Shown here piece after piece: positions 1 through 7,500 of a stretch of DNA of 10,287 nucleotides; the first letter of the stretch is position 1; each line of letters starts with the position of its first letter. Source of the stretch: Bacteroidetes bacterium GWA2_31_9b (GTDB lineage: Bacteria; Bacteroidota; Bacteroidia; Bacteroidales; UBA12077); the NCBI GenBank assembly GCA_001769005.1, contig MENE01000131.1, positions 8,115 to 18,401 of the forward strand. The letters run 5' to 3'. The notes under the pieces were generated by a model that was not told the origin of the DNA, ran no database searches, and saw only the letters and a program-made list of their open reading frames with translations. Position numbers and translations under genes: made by a program.

Positions 1-1072
1 TACTGGAACACAGTTTTTCTTCGTTTGGGCGTAAACTACATACATTGTTCGATAATTTTTCAGGCAACATAGGTACAACCCTGTCTACAAGATAAACTGA
101 CGTTCCTCTGTTGTATGCTTCCTGATCGAGTATCGAATCTTTTTTCACATAATGAGTAACATCGGCAATATGAACGCCAATTTCCCAGTTTCCGTTTTTC
201 AGTTTCTGCAATGAAAGAGCATCGTCAAAATCTTTTGCATCAACAGGGTCGATAGTAAATGTAGTAATATCTCTAAAATCGCGACGAGCTTTATAATCAG
301 CATCGGTTATTTCAACAGGAATTTTTTCTGCTTCCTGTTCAACACTGGGATCGAATTTATAAGGCAAATCAAATTCGGCAAGTATTGCATGCATCTCCGT
401 TTCATTCTCGCCTGGCTTACCAAGTACTTCTATTACCTCACCAAAAGGATTTCTGTATTGAGCAGGCCATTCGGTAATTTTTGCAACTACTTTATCGCCA
501 TTCTGAGCACCATTAATTTTGCCAAGCGGAATAAACACATCGTAAGGCATTTGACGGCTATTGGCTATAATGAAAGCAAAGGTTTTCGATATATCGATTA
601 CACCTACAATATTTACATTTGCACTTTTAATAATCTCCACAACCTCACCTTCAGGTTGTCTCCCGCGTTTTTTGGCATACAAATAAACCTTTACAATATC
701 GCCATTTAACGCATGATTTAAATTCGATTGATTTACAAAAATATCTTCGTCAGATTCTTCAGAGATAATAAATCCTGCACCTTTTAAAGTAAGTTCTACT
801 TTACCGGTAACATAACCTCCCGAAGAAGCAAACTTAAACTTGCCTCTTGAAATTTCAACTATTGATCCTATTTCGCGTAATTCAATTAATATATTTATGA
901 TTAGATTTTTTTGTGAATTGTCTTTAATCTCCAGACTACTTGCCAGTTGTTTGTAATTGAATGTTTTATTTGGGTGATTGTTAAATATTCCAACTAGTTT
1001 CCCCATAAGAACTTTACGATTTAAACCTTCGTTCGTGTTCTTACTTTTGCTTTTTCTTTTTTCTTTTGTCAT
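1..1072 (-). CDS. rnr: Ribonuclease R, N-terminal part (cut by left window edge)
   Basis: Processive 3'-to-5' exoribonuclease of the RNB family, which degrades structured RNA in the cytoplasm. Translating the minus strand from the ATG at 1072-1070 gives 357 codons without a stop up to the edge. The N-terminus is lysine-rich (MTKEKRKSKSK). Then come a winged-helix-like segment (about residues 21-80), a first cold-shock/OB domain (about 85-145), a second one (about 154-240), and the start of the RNB catalytic domain. The metal-binding signature DPVDAKDFDDA starts at D275, giving D275, D281, D283 and D284 in the spacing expected for RNase R and RNase II. The window ends in a conserved stretch after YNRGTSVYLVDRVVPMLPEK. 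It follows the dehydrogenase gene by 51 bases with no terminator or TAnnTTTG box between, so cotranscription is likely. The rest of the RNB domain and the S1 domain lie outside. Identification is secure. Confidence 0.95.
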   Translation of the reverse strand, partial: MTKEKRKSKSKNTNEGLNRKVLMGKLVGIFNNHPNKTFNYKQLASSLEIKDNSQKNLIINILIELREIGSIVEISRGKFKFASSGGYVTGKVELTLKGAGFIISEESDEDIFVNQSNLNHALNGDIVKVYLYAKKRGRQPEGEVVEIIKSANVNIVGVIDISKTFAFIIANSRQMPYDVFIPLGKINGAQNGDKVVAKITEWPAQYRNPFGEVIEVLGKPGENETEMHAILAEFDLPYKFDPSVEQEAEKIPVEITDADYKARRDFRDITTFTIDPVDAKDFDDALSLQKLKNGNWEIGVHIADVTHYVKKDSILDQEAYNRGTSVYLVDRVVPMLPEKLSNNVCSLRPNEEKLCSS

Positions 1073-1123
1073 TATCTTTTATTTTATAATTCTGCAAGAT
1101 AATTTTTCAGTATCAACTTCATA

Positions 1124-2140
1124 TTATCTCGACTTTAATTCTTTGTTATATTTTTCGGTTGTAAACCGAATTGTTTCCTGTAAAGGAATAAATTCTTTAT
1201 TTAGTGTTGATTTTATTTTTTGATTTGAGTATTTGCTTTTATTCAAGCTCGATTTAACAATGCTTTTTGTTAATCTCTGTTTCCTGAATGTTAATAAACT
1301 GAATACTGAATCAGCAATCCTAGCAATAGTAAGTAAATTTTTTCCTGCATTATATTTTGGTTTTTTGGCTCCTGATGATTCGGCAATCATAAAAAACAAA
1401 TCTTTATAGGAACAGTTCTCGGCATTAAGTATAAATCGTTGTTCAGTAATATCGCTCTCAGCAAGTTGAATCATTACATCAACAACATCGCGCACATCAA
1501 CAAAACCTGTTATTCCATTAGTATAAAAAGATGATCCTTTAGCAACGGTTAAAATGATTTCTCCACTACCTGCATTCCAAAATCCGGGACCAAGAATTAC
1601 CGAAGGATTTACAATTACTGCATTTAAACCTTCCTCAATTCCTCGCCAAACTTCCATTTCCGATTTAAACTTGCTTATGGAATACAACGAATGGTCGTTC
1701 GAAGGAATCCATTTATTTTCCTCTGTAATTAAATCTCCATTTTCCGATGATCCAATTGCTGCAATTGAGCTAACGTAACACAATTTTTTAACTTGTTTTT
1801 CAATACACAGGTTTACCATATTTTCGGTTCCTTCAATATTTGTTTGCATCAATTCTCTTTTGCTGCTATTGTTAAAAGAAACTACAGCCGCACAATGATA
1901 TACAACCTTAATATTTTCAAATGCATTTTCGAGTGACAGTACATCTAAAACATCACCAGTAATCCATTCTATTTTTTCAATAAGCTGATTCGAATTTTGT
2001 GAATAATATGAAAAAACCTTTCGAACATGTTCAATTTTAGCTTTATCGCGAATCAATGCACGAACATGCTCCCCTTTTGAAACAAGTTGAAATAACAAAT
2101 GTGAGCCAACAAGACCTGTTGCGCCTGTAACTAAAATCAT
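1124..2140 (-). CDS. NAD(P)-dependent extended short-chain dehydrogenase/epimerase
   Basis: A 338-residue Rossmann-fold protein of the extended SDR class (epimerase, 3-beta-HSD and dihydroflavonol-reductase relatives). The N-terminus has the dinucleotide motif GATGLVG (G6, G9, G12). An acidic GDVLD stretch follows at about 62-66, and the NAG-equivalent CAA at 83-85. The catalytic set is Ser124/Ser125 with Tyr153 and Lys157 (YSISK). NPSVILGPG at about 178-186 is typical of the class. Arg31 after the second beta strand leans toward NADP(H), as in dihydroflavonol-reductase-like members, but this is inference. The substrate cannot be read from the sequence; a sugar-nucleotide, steroid-like or aldehyde substrate are all possible. 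The ATG overlaps the stop of the upstream YhbP-like gene by four bases (ATGA), so translational coupling is likely. rnr follows 51 bases downstream. No transmembrane segment is obvious. Confidence 0.9.
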   Translation of the reverse strand: MILVTGATGLVGSHLLFQLVSKGEHVRALIRDKAKIEHVRKVFSYYSQNSNQLIEKIEWITGDVLDVLSLENAFENIKVVYHCAAVVSFNNSSKRELMQTNIEGTENMVNLCIEKQVKKLCYVSSIAAIGSSENGDLITEENKWIPSNDHSLYSISKFKSEMEVWRGIEEGLNAVIVNPSVILGPGFWNAGSGEIILTVAKGSSFYTNGITGFVDVRDVVDVMIQLAESDITEQRFILNAENCSYKDLFFMIAESSGAKKPKYNAGKNLLTIARIADSVFSLLTFRKQRLTKSIVKSSLNKSKYSNQKIKSTLNKEFIPLQETIRFTTEKYNKELKSR

Positions 2141-2589
2141 TGGTTTTCGTTTTTTAATTTGTTCGATTCTTCGACTCCCCAGATTAGTTTTTTACCGAAA
2201 CCCAAGCGATTATCGGTAAATTTCAAAAAGTTAAGTTCAACAACCCACAATGTAGTTTTCATAAGCATTGCTATGGGGAATCGGGTTAAATAGTTCATTT
2301 TTACTTTCGATAAGAGTTCATCTTTAGGTTCATAAATTTTACCCTGAAACTGAACACCTTGAATTTTACCGATAACACTTGTTTCAAGAACAATTGATCC
2401 GGCAACAATATCTTTTTTTTGTAAGTCTTTTACATGCTTGGTTTCATAATCCGATGTAAAAATCAGCATATTTTCATCTTCATTGTAAACATAAAAACAA
2501 TTGGCGCAATAAGGAATATTCTGATTCGATGTGGCAAGAGTTAAAACGTGATGTTTTTTTATAAATTCTATAATTCGTTTGTCAACCAT
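2137..2589 (-). CDS. YhbP-like (UPF0306) flavin-reductase-fold protein
   Basis: A 150-residue cytoplasmic protein of the pyridoxamine-5'-phosphate-oxidase-like split-barrel fold, closely resembling the E. coli YhbP/UPF0306 family. Recognisable elements are HVLTLATSNQNIPYCANCFY near residues 14-33, TKHVKDL at 50-56, GVQFQGKI at 78-85, RFPIAM at 103-108, and the family-typical ending LKFTDNRLGFGKKLIW at 122-137. Members of this fold often bind FMN, F420 or heme, but YhbP has no established reaction as far as I know, so none is assigned. I chose the ATG at 2589-2587. An in-frame TTG further upstream (2631) would add 14 residues that fall before the conserved region, and it lies inside a candidate -7 box. 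It is first in an apparent operon with an SDR enzyme and rnr, and its stop overlaps the SDR start. A small redox or cofactor role with the SDR is possible but unproven. Confidence 0.85.
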   Translation of the reverse strand: MVDKRIIEFIKKHHVLTLATSNQNIPYCANCFYVYNEDENMLIFTSDYETKHVKDLQKKDIVAGSIVLETSVIGKIQGVQFQGKIYEPKDELLSKVKMNYLTRFPIAMLMKTTLWVVELNFLKFTDNRLGFGKKLIWGVEESNKLKNENQ

Positions 2590-2618
2590 AATTACTAAAA
2601 TAAACCAATTTAAATCGA

Positions 2619-2633
2619 TTTTGTTTAACAAAA
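2619..2633. repeat. 15-bp palindrome over the minus-strand promoter, possible operator
   Basis: TTTTGTT (2619-2625) and AACAAAA (2627-2633) are perfect inverted arms around a single central T. The palindrome overlaps the candidate -7 box and predicted transcription start of the minus-strand operon, where a dimeric repressor would be expected to act. No gene for such a regulator lies in the window. In AT-rich DNA part of this symmetry can be chance. Confidence 0.35.
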
Positions 2634-2636
2634 CTA
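2629..2636 (-). promoter_or_regulatory. Candidate -7 box for the yhbP-like/SDR/rnr operon
   Basis: The minus strand reads TAGTTTTG here, a full match to the Bacteroidota -7 pattern TAnnTTTG. About 20 bases upstream (2660-2657) it reads TTTA, close to the TTTG expected at -33. The implied start of transcription is near 2620, leaving a leader of about 30 bases before the ATG at 2589. This supports that ATG over the upstream TTG. It is a pattern match only. Confidence 0.5.
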
Positions 2637-2675
2637 CGCTAAAATTATCATTATAGTAAAAGCTTAACAGTAAAT

Positions 2676-2683
2676 TAACTTTG
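2676..2683 (+). promoter_or_regulatory. Candidate -7 box for ribE
   Basis: TAACTTTG matches TAnnTTTG and lies 54 bases before the ribE ATG, implying a leader of about 45-50 bases. The -33 region is poor: nothing closer than TTAT at 2651-2654. The leader is too short and too AT-rich to hold an FMN riboswitch, so ribE appears to lack that control here. Confidence 0.45.
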
Positions 2684-2737
2684 TATTCAATACAATTCTT
2701 TATAAATTCGCAGAATTAATTTCAAAAACAAATCGTT

Positions 2738-3343
2738 ATGTTTTCAGGAATAGTAGAAGAAGCAGCCAAAGTAGTAAAGCTAGAGAAAGATAAAGGCAAC
2801 CTGCATATTACCATGAGTTGTTCATTTGCCGATCAGTTAAAAATCGATCAGAGTGTATGCCATAATGGCGTTTGCTTAACTGTAGTTAAATTTGATAAAG
2901 CAAAAAAAGAATTTACCGTTACAGCCATTCAGGAAACATTAGAAAAATCGAACCTCGGATTATTGCAACTTGGCGATAAGGTAAATCTTGAACGTAGCAT
3001 GCGTATCGATAGCTTACTCGACGGGCATATGGTTCAGGGACATGTTGATCAAACTGCTATTTGTACTAATATTCGTGAAGCCGATGGTAGCTGGTACTTC
3101 ACATTCGAATACAATCCTTCGAAAGAAGATTATATTACTGTTGAAAAAGGTTCAATATCTGTTAATGGTGTAAGTTTAACAGTGGTAAACTCAAAAGAAA
3201 AATCATTTGAAGTAGCTATCATTCCTTTTACTTACGAAATTACAAACTTTCATCAGTTTAAAGTAGGATCAGTAATTAACCTTGAATTTGATATTATTGG
3301 TAAATATGTGGCAAAGATTGTGCGACAACAATTAGGCAAGTAA
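2738..3343 (+). CDS. ribE: Riboflavin synthase, alpha chain
   Basis: Catalyses the last step of riboflavin synthesis, the dismutation of two 6,7-dimethyl-8-ribityllumazine molecules to riboflavin and the pyrimidinedione. The 201-residue product has the usual length and the two tandem lumazine-binding repeats. Repeat 1 starts at MFSGIVEE and carries HNGVCLTVV at 42-50, with Cys46 in the position of the conserved active-site cysteine. Repeat 2 starts with GHMVQGHVD at 96-104 and carries VNGVSLTVV at 142-150. The conserved IPFTYEITN lies at 162-170 near the C-terminus. The ATG sits at the expected N-terminus of the family (MFxGIVEE), so the start is secure. It is transcribed divergently from the yhbP-like operon and ends 20 bases before a strong terminator. 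No other rib gene is in the window. The symbol is ribE, or ribC in some genomes. Confidence 0.95.
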   Translation: MFSGIVEEAAKVVKLEKDKGNLHITMSCSFADQLKIDQSVCHNGVCLTVVKFDKAKKEFTVTAIQETLEKSNLGLLQLGDKVNLERSMRIDSLLDGHMVQGHVDQTAICTNIREADGSWYFTFEYNPSKEDYITVEKGSISVNGVSLTVVNSKEKSFEVAIIPFTYEITNFHQFKVGSVINLEFDIIGKYVAKIVRQQLGK

Positions 3344-3363
3344 CTAGATAGTAAAATATTAGA

Positions 3364-3390
3364 AAAAGCCTCACCAAAAATGAGGCTTTT
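3364..3390 (+). terminator. Rho-independent terminator after ribE
   Basis: AAAAGCCTCA (3364-3373) pairs with TGAGGCTTTT (3381-3390) around a 7-base loop CCAAAAA, giving a perfect 10-bp stem with its GC part in the middle and U residues on the 3' arm. It lies 20 bases after the ribE stop and only 20 bases before the histidine kinase ATG, so it could also control how much ribE transcript reaches the kinase. Confidence 0.85.
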
Positions 3391-3410
3391 ATTCAATAAA
3401 AAGGTTTCAT
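3380..3410 (+). promoter_or_regulatory. Possible alternative hairpin competing with the terminator and covering the kinase ribosome binding site
   Basis: In RNA, AUGAGGCUUUU (3380-3390) can pair with AAAGGUUUCAU (3400-3410): 11 contiguous pairs, three of them G-U, around a 9-base loop. It reuses the 3' arm of the terminator stem, so the two folds exclude each other. It would also bury the purine-rich AAAAAGG (3398-3404) before the kinase ATG at 3411. The terminator fold is clearly more stable. A regulatory role is inference. Confidence 0.25.
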
Positions 3411-4463
3411 ATGAAAAGTTATTCACCAAAGCAAATGGCATTAATTATTTCGTTTATGGCATCGTTTGTTTCAGGAATTGCACTTATCATTTTTTATTAT
3501 TCAAAACGTATAAGTTTTATTCTTCCTTTAGTTTTTACTATTATGTTGATTTTTATTCTCATTTATATTATTGTGAGTTATTTACTTACAAACTTTATTT
3601 TTGAGAAGATTAATCCTATTTATAAAACCATTCACAACTTAAATATCCCCGAAAAAGTTCTTAAAAAAGATTTAGATGAGAAAAATATCATTAACGATGT
3701 AAATAACGAGGTTGTTGATTGGGCAGAGAAAAAAACCGCTGAAATTGAACATTTAAAGCAATTGGCAAAATACAGAAAAGAATTTTTAGGTAATGTATCG
3801 CACGAATTAAAAACACCCATATTTAATATTCAGGGTTATGTATTAACTTTACTTGATGGCGGACTTGAAGATTCTTCAATTAACAGAGCCTATCTTGAAA
3901 AAACAGAGAAAAGTATTAACCGAATGATTTCTATTGTTCAGGATTTGGAGGTAATCACAAAGTTGGAATCGGGCGAATTGAAATTGAATTATACCCATTT
4001 TGATATTATTGAATTAGTTAAAGAAATCTTTGAAGATCAGGAGTTACGTGCAAAAGAAAAAAATATCAAGCTAAAGTTTGCTGATACTTATGATAAACCT
4101 ATAACCATTTCTGCCGATAGAGAACAAATAGACCATTTAATTACAAATCTGGTGATAAATTCTATTTACTATGGAAGGGAAAATGGATCAACAGAAGTTT
4201 CTTTTATGGAAATGGGCGAGAATATTTTATGTGAAATAACCGACAATGGAGTAGGTATTCCACAGAAAGAGATCCCCCGTGTTTTCGAACGGTTTTACAG
4301 GGTAGATAAAAGCAGATCACGAAATGCAGGCGGAACAGGTTTGGGCTTGGCGATTGTGAAACATATTATCGAAGCACACAACCAAACAATTAATGTTCGA
4401 AGTAATGAAAATGAAGGAACATCGTTTGCATTTACACTAAAAAAAAGATCAAAACATATATAA
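3411..4463 (+). CDS. PhoR-like sensor histidine kinase with two transmembrane segments
   Basis: A 350-residue inner-membrane histidine kinase that should autophosphorylate and pass phosphate to a response regulator. Two hydrophobic helices (about 9-30 and 34-63) are separated by only a few residues (SKR), so there is almost no extracytoplasmic sensor domain. A charged linker runs to about 120. The dimerisation and phosphoacceptor region has NVSHELKTPIFNIQGY with His131. The ATP-binding domain has an N box with Asn246 and Asn250, the G1 box DNGVGI at 278-283, the F box FERFYRV at 292-298, and the G2 box GGTGLGLAIVK at 307-317. All key residues are present, so it should be active. The ATG follows AAAAAGG at a reasonable distance. 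No response regulator gene is adjacent on either side. No TAnnTTTG box is seen between the ribE terminator and the ATG, so expression may depend on read-through or an unrecognised promoter. The signal sensed is unknown. Confidence 0.93.
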   Translation: MKSYSPKQMALIISFMASFVSGIALIIFYYSKRISFILPLVFTIMLIFILIYIIVSYLLTNFIFEKINPIYKTIHNLNIPEKVLKKDLDEKNIINDVNNEVVDWAEKKTAEIEHLKQLAKYRKEFLGNVSHELKTPIFNIQGYVLTLLDGGLEDSSINRAYLEKTEKSINRMISIVQDLEVITKLESGELKLNYTHFDIIELVKEIFEDQELRAKEKNIKLKFADTYDKPITISADREQIDHLITNLVINSIYYGRENGSTEVSFMEMGENILCEITDNGVGIPQKEIPRVFERFYRVDKSRSRNAGGTGLGLAIVKHIIEAHNQTINVRSNENEGTSFAFTLKKRSKHI

Positions 4464-4484
4464 AATGATGAAAATCATAATTTT

Positions 4485-4505
4485 AAATCATTAGCAATGA
4501 TTTTT
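4485..4505 (+). terminator. AT-rich terminator-like hairpin after the histidine kinase
   Basis: AAATCATT (4485-4492) and AATGATTT (4496-4503) form a perfect 8-bp stem around AGC, followed by a T run and then a second T-rich stretch (4510-4518). The stem has only two G-C pairs, so termination may be partial. It lies 21 bases after the kinase stop, and its T tract runs into the -33 region of the ileS promoter. Confidence 0.55.
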
Positions 4506-4506
4506 A

Positions 4507-4537
4507 TTGTTTTTTTTTATTCATAAATCTATCTTTG
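4507..4537 (+). promoter_or_regulatory. ileS promoter, Bacteroidota type
   Basis: TTG at 4507-4509 and TATCTTTG at 4530-4537 are separated by 20 bases. They match the -33 (TTTG/TTG) and -7 (TAnnTTTG) elements of the phylum's housekeeping promoters. Transcription would start near 4545, leaving a leader of about 35 bases to the ileS ATG. This is the best promoter match in the window. Confidence 0.65.
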
Positions 4538-4579
4538 TACGCTTTAAATTATTGCAGATTATTAAAATAACATATACAA

Positions 4580-7500
4580 ATGAGTTTAAAATTTCCGGAA
4601 TATAAGCAGTTGGATTTATCGCAAGTAAATAAGGATATACTTGCACGATGGGCTAAAAATGATACTTTTCATAAGAGTATTTCTACACGAAAAGGAAAGC
4701 CAACTTTTGTTTTTTACGAAGGGCCACCTTCAGCAAATGGAATTCCGGGTATTCACCACGTAATGGCTAGAGCTATTAAAGATATTTTTTGTCGCTACAA
4801 AACCATGCAGGGATTTCTTGTTCACCGAAAAGCAGGATGGGATACTCATGGATTACCTGTAGAACTTGCTGTTGAAAAAATGCTAGGTATTACAAAAGAA
4901 GATATTGGTAAAAAAATAACTATTGAAGAATACAATGATGCTTGCCGTAAAGAGGTAATGAAATATACCGACTTGTGGGAAGATCTAACTCACAAAATGG
5001 GTTATTGGGTAAATATGGACGACCCATACATAACTTACGACAACAGATACATTGAATCGTTGTGGTGGTTATTACAACAACTTTACGAAAAAGGATTACT
5101 ATACAAAGGATATACGATTCAGCCATATTCTCCTGCAGCAGGAACTGGACTTAGCACACACGAACTGAATCAGCCGGGTTGTTACCGCGATGTTAAGGAT
5201 ACTACTTGTGTTGCTCAGTTTAAAGTTATTAAAGATCAAAAATCAGACTTTTTATTTAAAGATATTGATACTGACCTTTACATTCTTGCATGGACAACTA
5301 CTCCATGGACATTGCCATCAAACACAGCTTTAGCCGTTGGTGAAAATATTAAATATGTAAAAGTTCGATCGTTTAATCAATACACCGGAAAACCTATTAC
5401 CGTTATTCTAGCTAAAGATTTGGTTTATTCGCATTTTGATAAAAAATCTGAAGAGTTAACTTTTGATGATTATAAAGAAGGCGATAAAAAAGTACCATAT
5501 AAAATTCTGGGTGAATATTCGGGAAAAGATCTTAAAGATGTAAAATACGAACAGCTTATCGATTGGGTTAAACCAGAGCGCGAAGCATTCCGTGTAATAA
5601 TTGGAGACTATGTTACTACCGAAGATGGAACAGGAATAGTTCACATTGCTCCTACTTTTGGGGCTGATGACGACCGTGTTGCAAAACAAAGTAACATTCC
5701 CCCACTTGTTGTTTACGATAAGGAAGGCCTGATGCATCCTATGGTAAATAAACAAGGTAAAATGTATCCAATTGAGGATTTGGATTCTACATTTGTAACA
5801 AAATATGTAAATACAGAAACATATCAACAATTTGCCGGCAGGTATGTAAAAAACGAATATGATTCAAAATTAACTGAAGCCGACGCTACTATTGATGTTG
5901 ATATTTCGGTTATGCTTAAAAAAGAAAATAAAGCATTCAAAATCGAAAAACACGTTCACAACTACCCTCATTGCTGGCGAACCGACAAACCTATTTTATA
6001 TTACCCTTTAGATTCGTGGTTTGTAAAAACTACCGCCCTAAAAGACCGAATGATGGAATTAAATAAAACCATCAATTGGAAACCTGAATCAACTGGAACA
6101 GGACGTTTTGGAAAATGGCTCGAGAATCTTCAGGACTGGAACCTTTCACGTTCACGATACTGGGGAACACCATTACCAATTTGGGTTACCGAAGACAGAT
6201 CGGAATTAAAATGTATTGGTTCGGTTGAACAACTTTACGGAGAAATTGAAAAGTCGATAAAAGCAGGATTCATGAAAAGCAATCCTTATGCCGGATTTGA
6301 AATTGGAAATAATACAAAAGAAAACTATCAAAAAATTGATCTTCACAGACCGTTTGTTGATGGAATTATTCTTGTTTCAGATAATGGCAAAAAAATGGTT
6401 CGTGAACTCGACCTTATTGATGTTTGGTTCGATTCAGGAGCTATGCCATATGCTCAAATTCATTACCCATTTGAAAATAAAGAAACTTTTAACGAGGTTT
6501 TTCCTGCCGATTTTATTGCCGAAGGAGTTGATCAAACTCGTGGATGGTTTTTTACGCTACATGCTATTGCAACCATGCTATTCGACTCAGTTGCATTTAA
6601 AAACATCATATCAAATGGACTTGTATTAGATAAAAACGGCGCAAAAATGTCGAAACGTCTTGGTAATGCTGTCGATCCATTTGAAACAATAGAAAAACAC
6701 GGATCAGATCCTTTACGCTGGTATATGATTACCAATGCACAACCATGGGACAACCTTAAGTTCGATCATAATGGACTCGACGAAGTAAGACGTAAATTCT
6801 TTGGAACACTTTACAATACCTATTCATTCTTTGCACTTTATGCAAATGTTGATGGGTTTAAATATGCCGAAGCAGAAATTCCTGTAAATGAACGTCCGGA
6901 GATTGATCAATGGATTATATCCTTGTTAAATACTCTTGTAAAAGATGTTCAGAATGATTACGAAAACTATGAACCTACACGTGCGGGAAGAGCAATACAA
7001 GATTTTGTAACCGAGAATTTAAGTAACTGGTATGTAAGGTTAAACAGAAAACGATATTGGGGTGGCGAATATTCAAAAGACAAGATTGCTGCTTACCAGA
7101 CATTATATACCTGTTTGGAAACCATATCGCGATTAATGGCTCCTATTTCTCCATTTTTTGCTGATCAACTGTTTACCGATTTAAATACCATCACAGGTAA
7201 AGATAAAACGGAATCGGTTCATATTGCTGAATTTCCAAAATACAACGAAAGCTTTATCAACAGTTCTCTAGAAGAAAGAATGGATATTGCTCAACGAGTA
7301 TCATCTATGATTCTTGCTTTGCGACGAAAAGTAAATATTCGCGTTCGCCAGCCTTTAAGTAAAATGATGATTCCAATTTTAGATAAATCATTTAAAGAAA
7401 AATTTGAAGCGATTCGAAATCTTGTACTTGCAGAAGTAAATGTTAAGGATGTTGAATACATTACTGACACAACAGGTATTCTTGTTAAAAAGATCAAACC

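Noticed and set aside
389..709. Open plus-strand frame opposite rnr
   Set aside because: It lies fully antisense to conserved RNase R sequence and its translation has no recognisable domain or ordered hydrophobic pattern.
2590..2631. Longer YhbP-like protein starting at TTG 2631
   Set aside because: The TTG lies inside a candidate -7 box, and the added 14 residues have no counterpart in the family. The ATG at 2589 fits the family N-terminus.
2637..2737. FMN riboswitch in front of ribE
   Set aside because: The region between the divergent genes is short and AT-rich and shows none of the conserved GC-rich RFN-element segments. The predicted leader is only about 45-50 bases.
4464..4579. T-box or other tRNA-sensing leader before ileS
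   Set aside because: The predicted leader is about 35 bases, no T-box sequence is visible, and a normal promoter sits directly upstream.
5456..5830. Open minus-strand frame inside ileS
   Set aside because: It is antisense to the CP1 editing domain, and its cysteine- and aromatic-rich translation is what the reverse of an AT-rich coding gene gives.
6288..6629. Open plus-strand frame in another register of ileS
   Set aside because: It overlaps the conserved catalytic region of ileS in a shifted frame. ileS itself is uninterrupted, so it is not a frameshift remnant.
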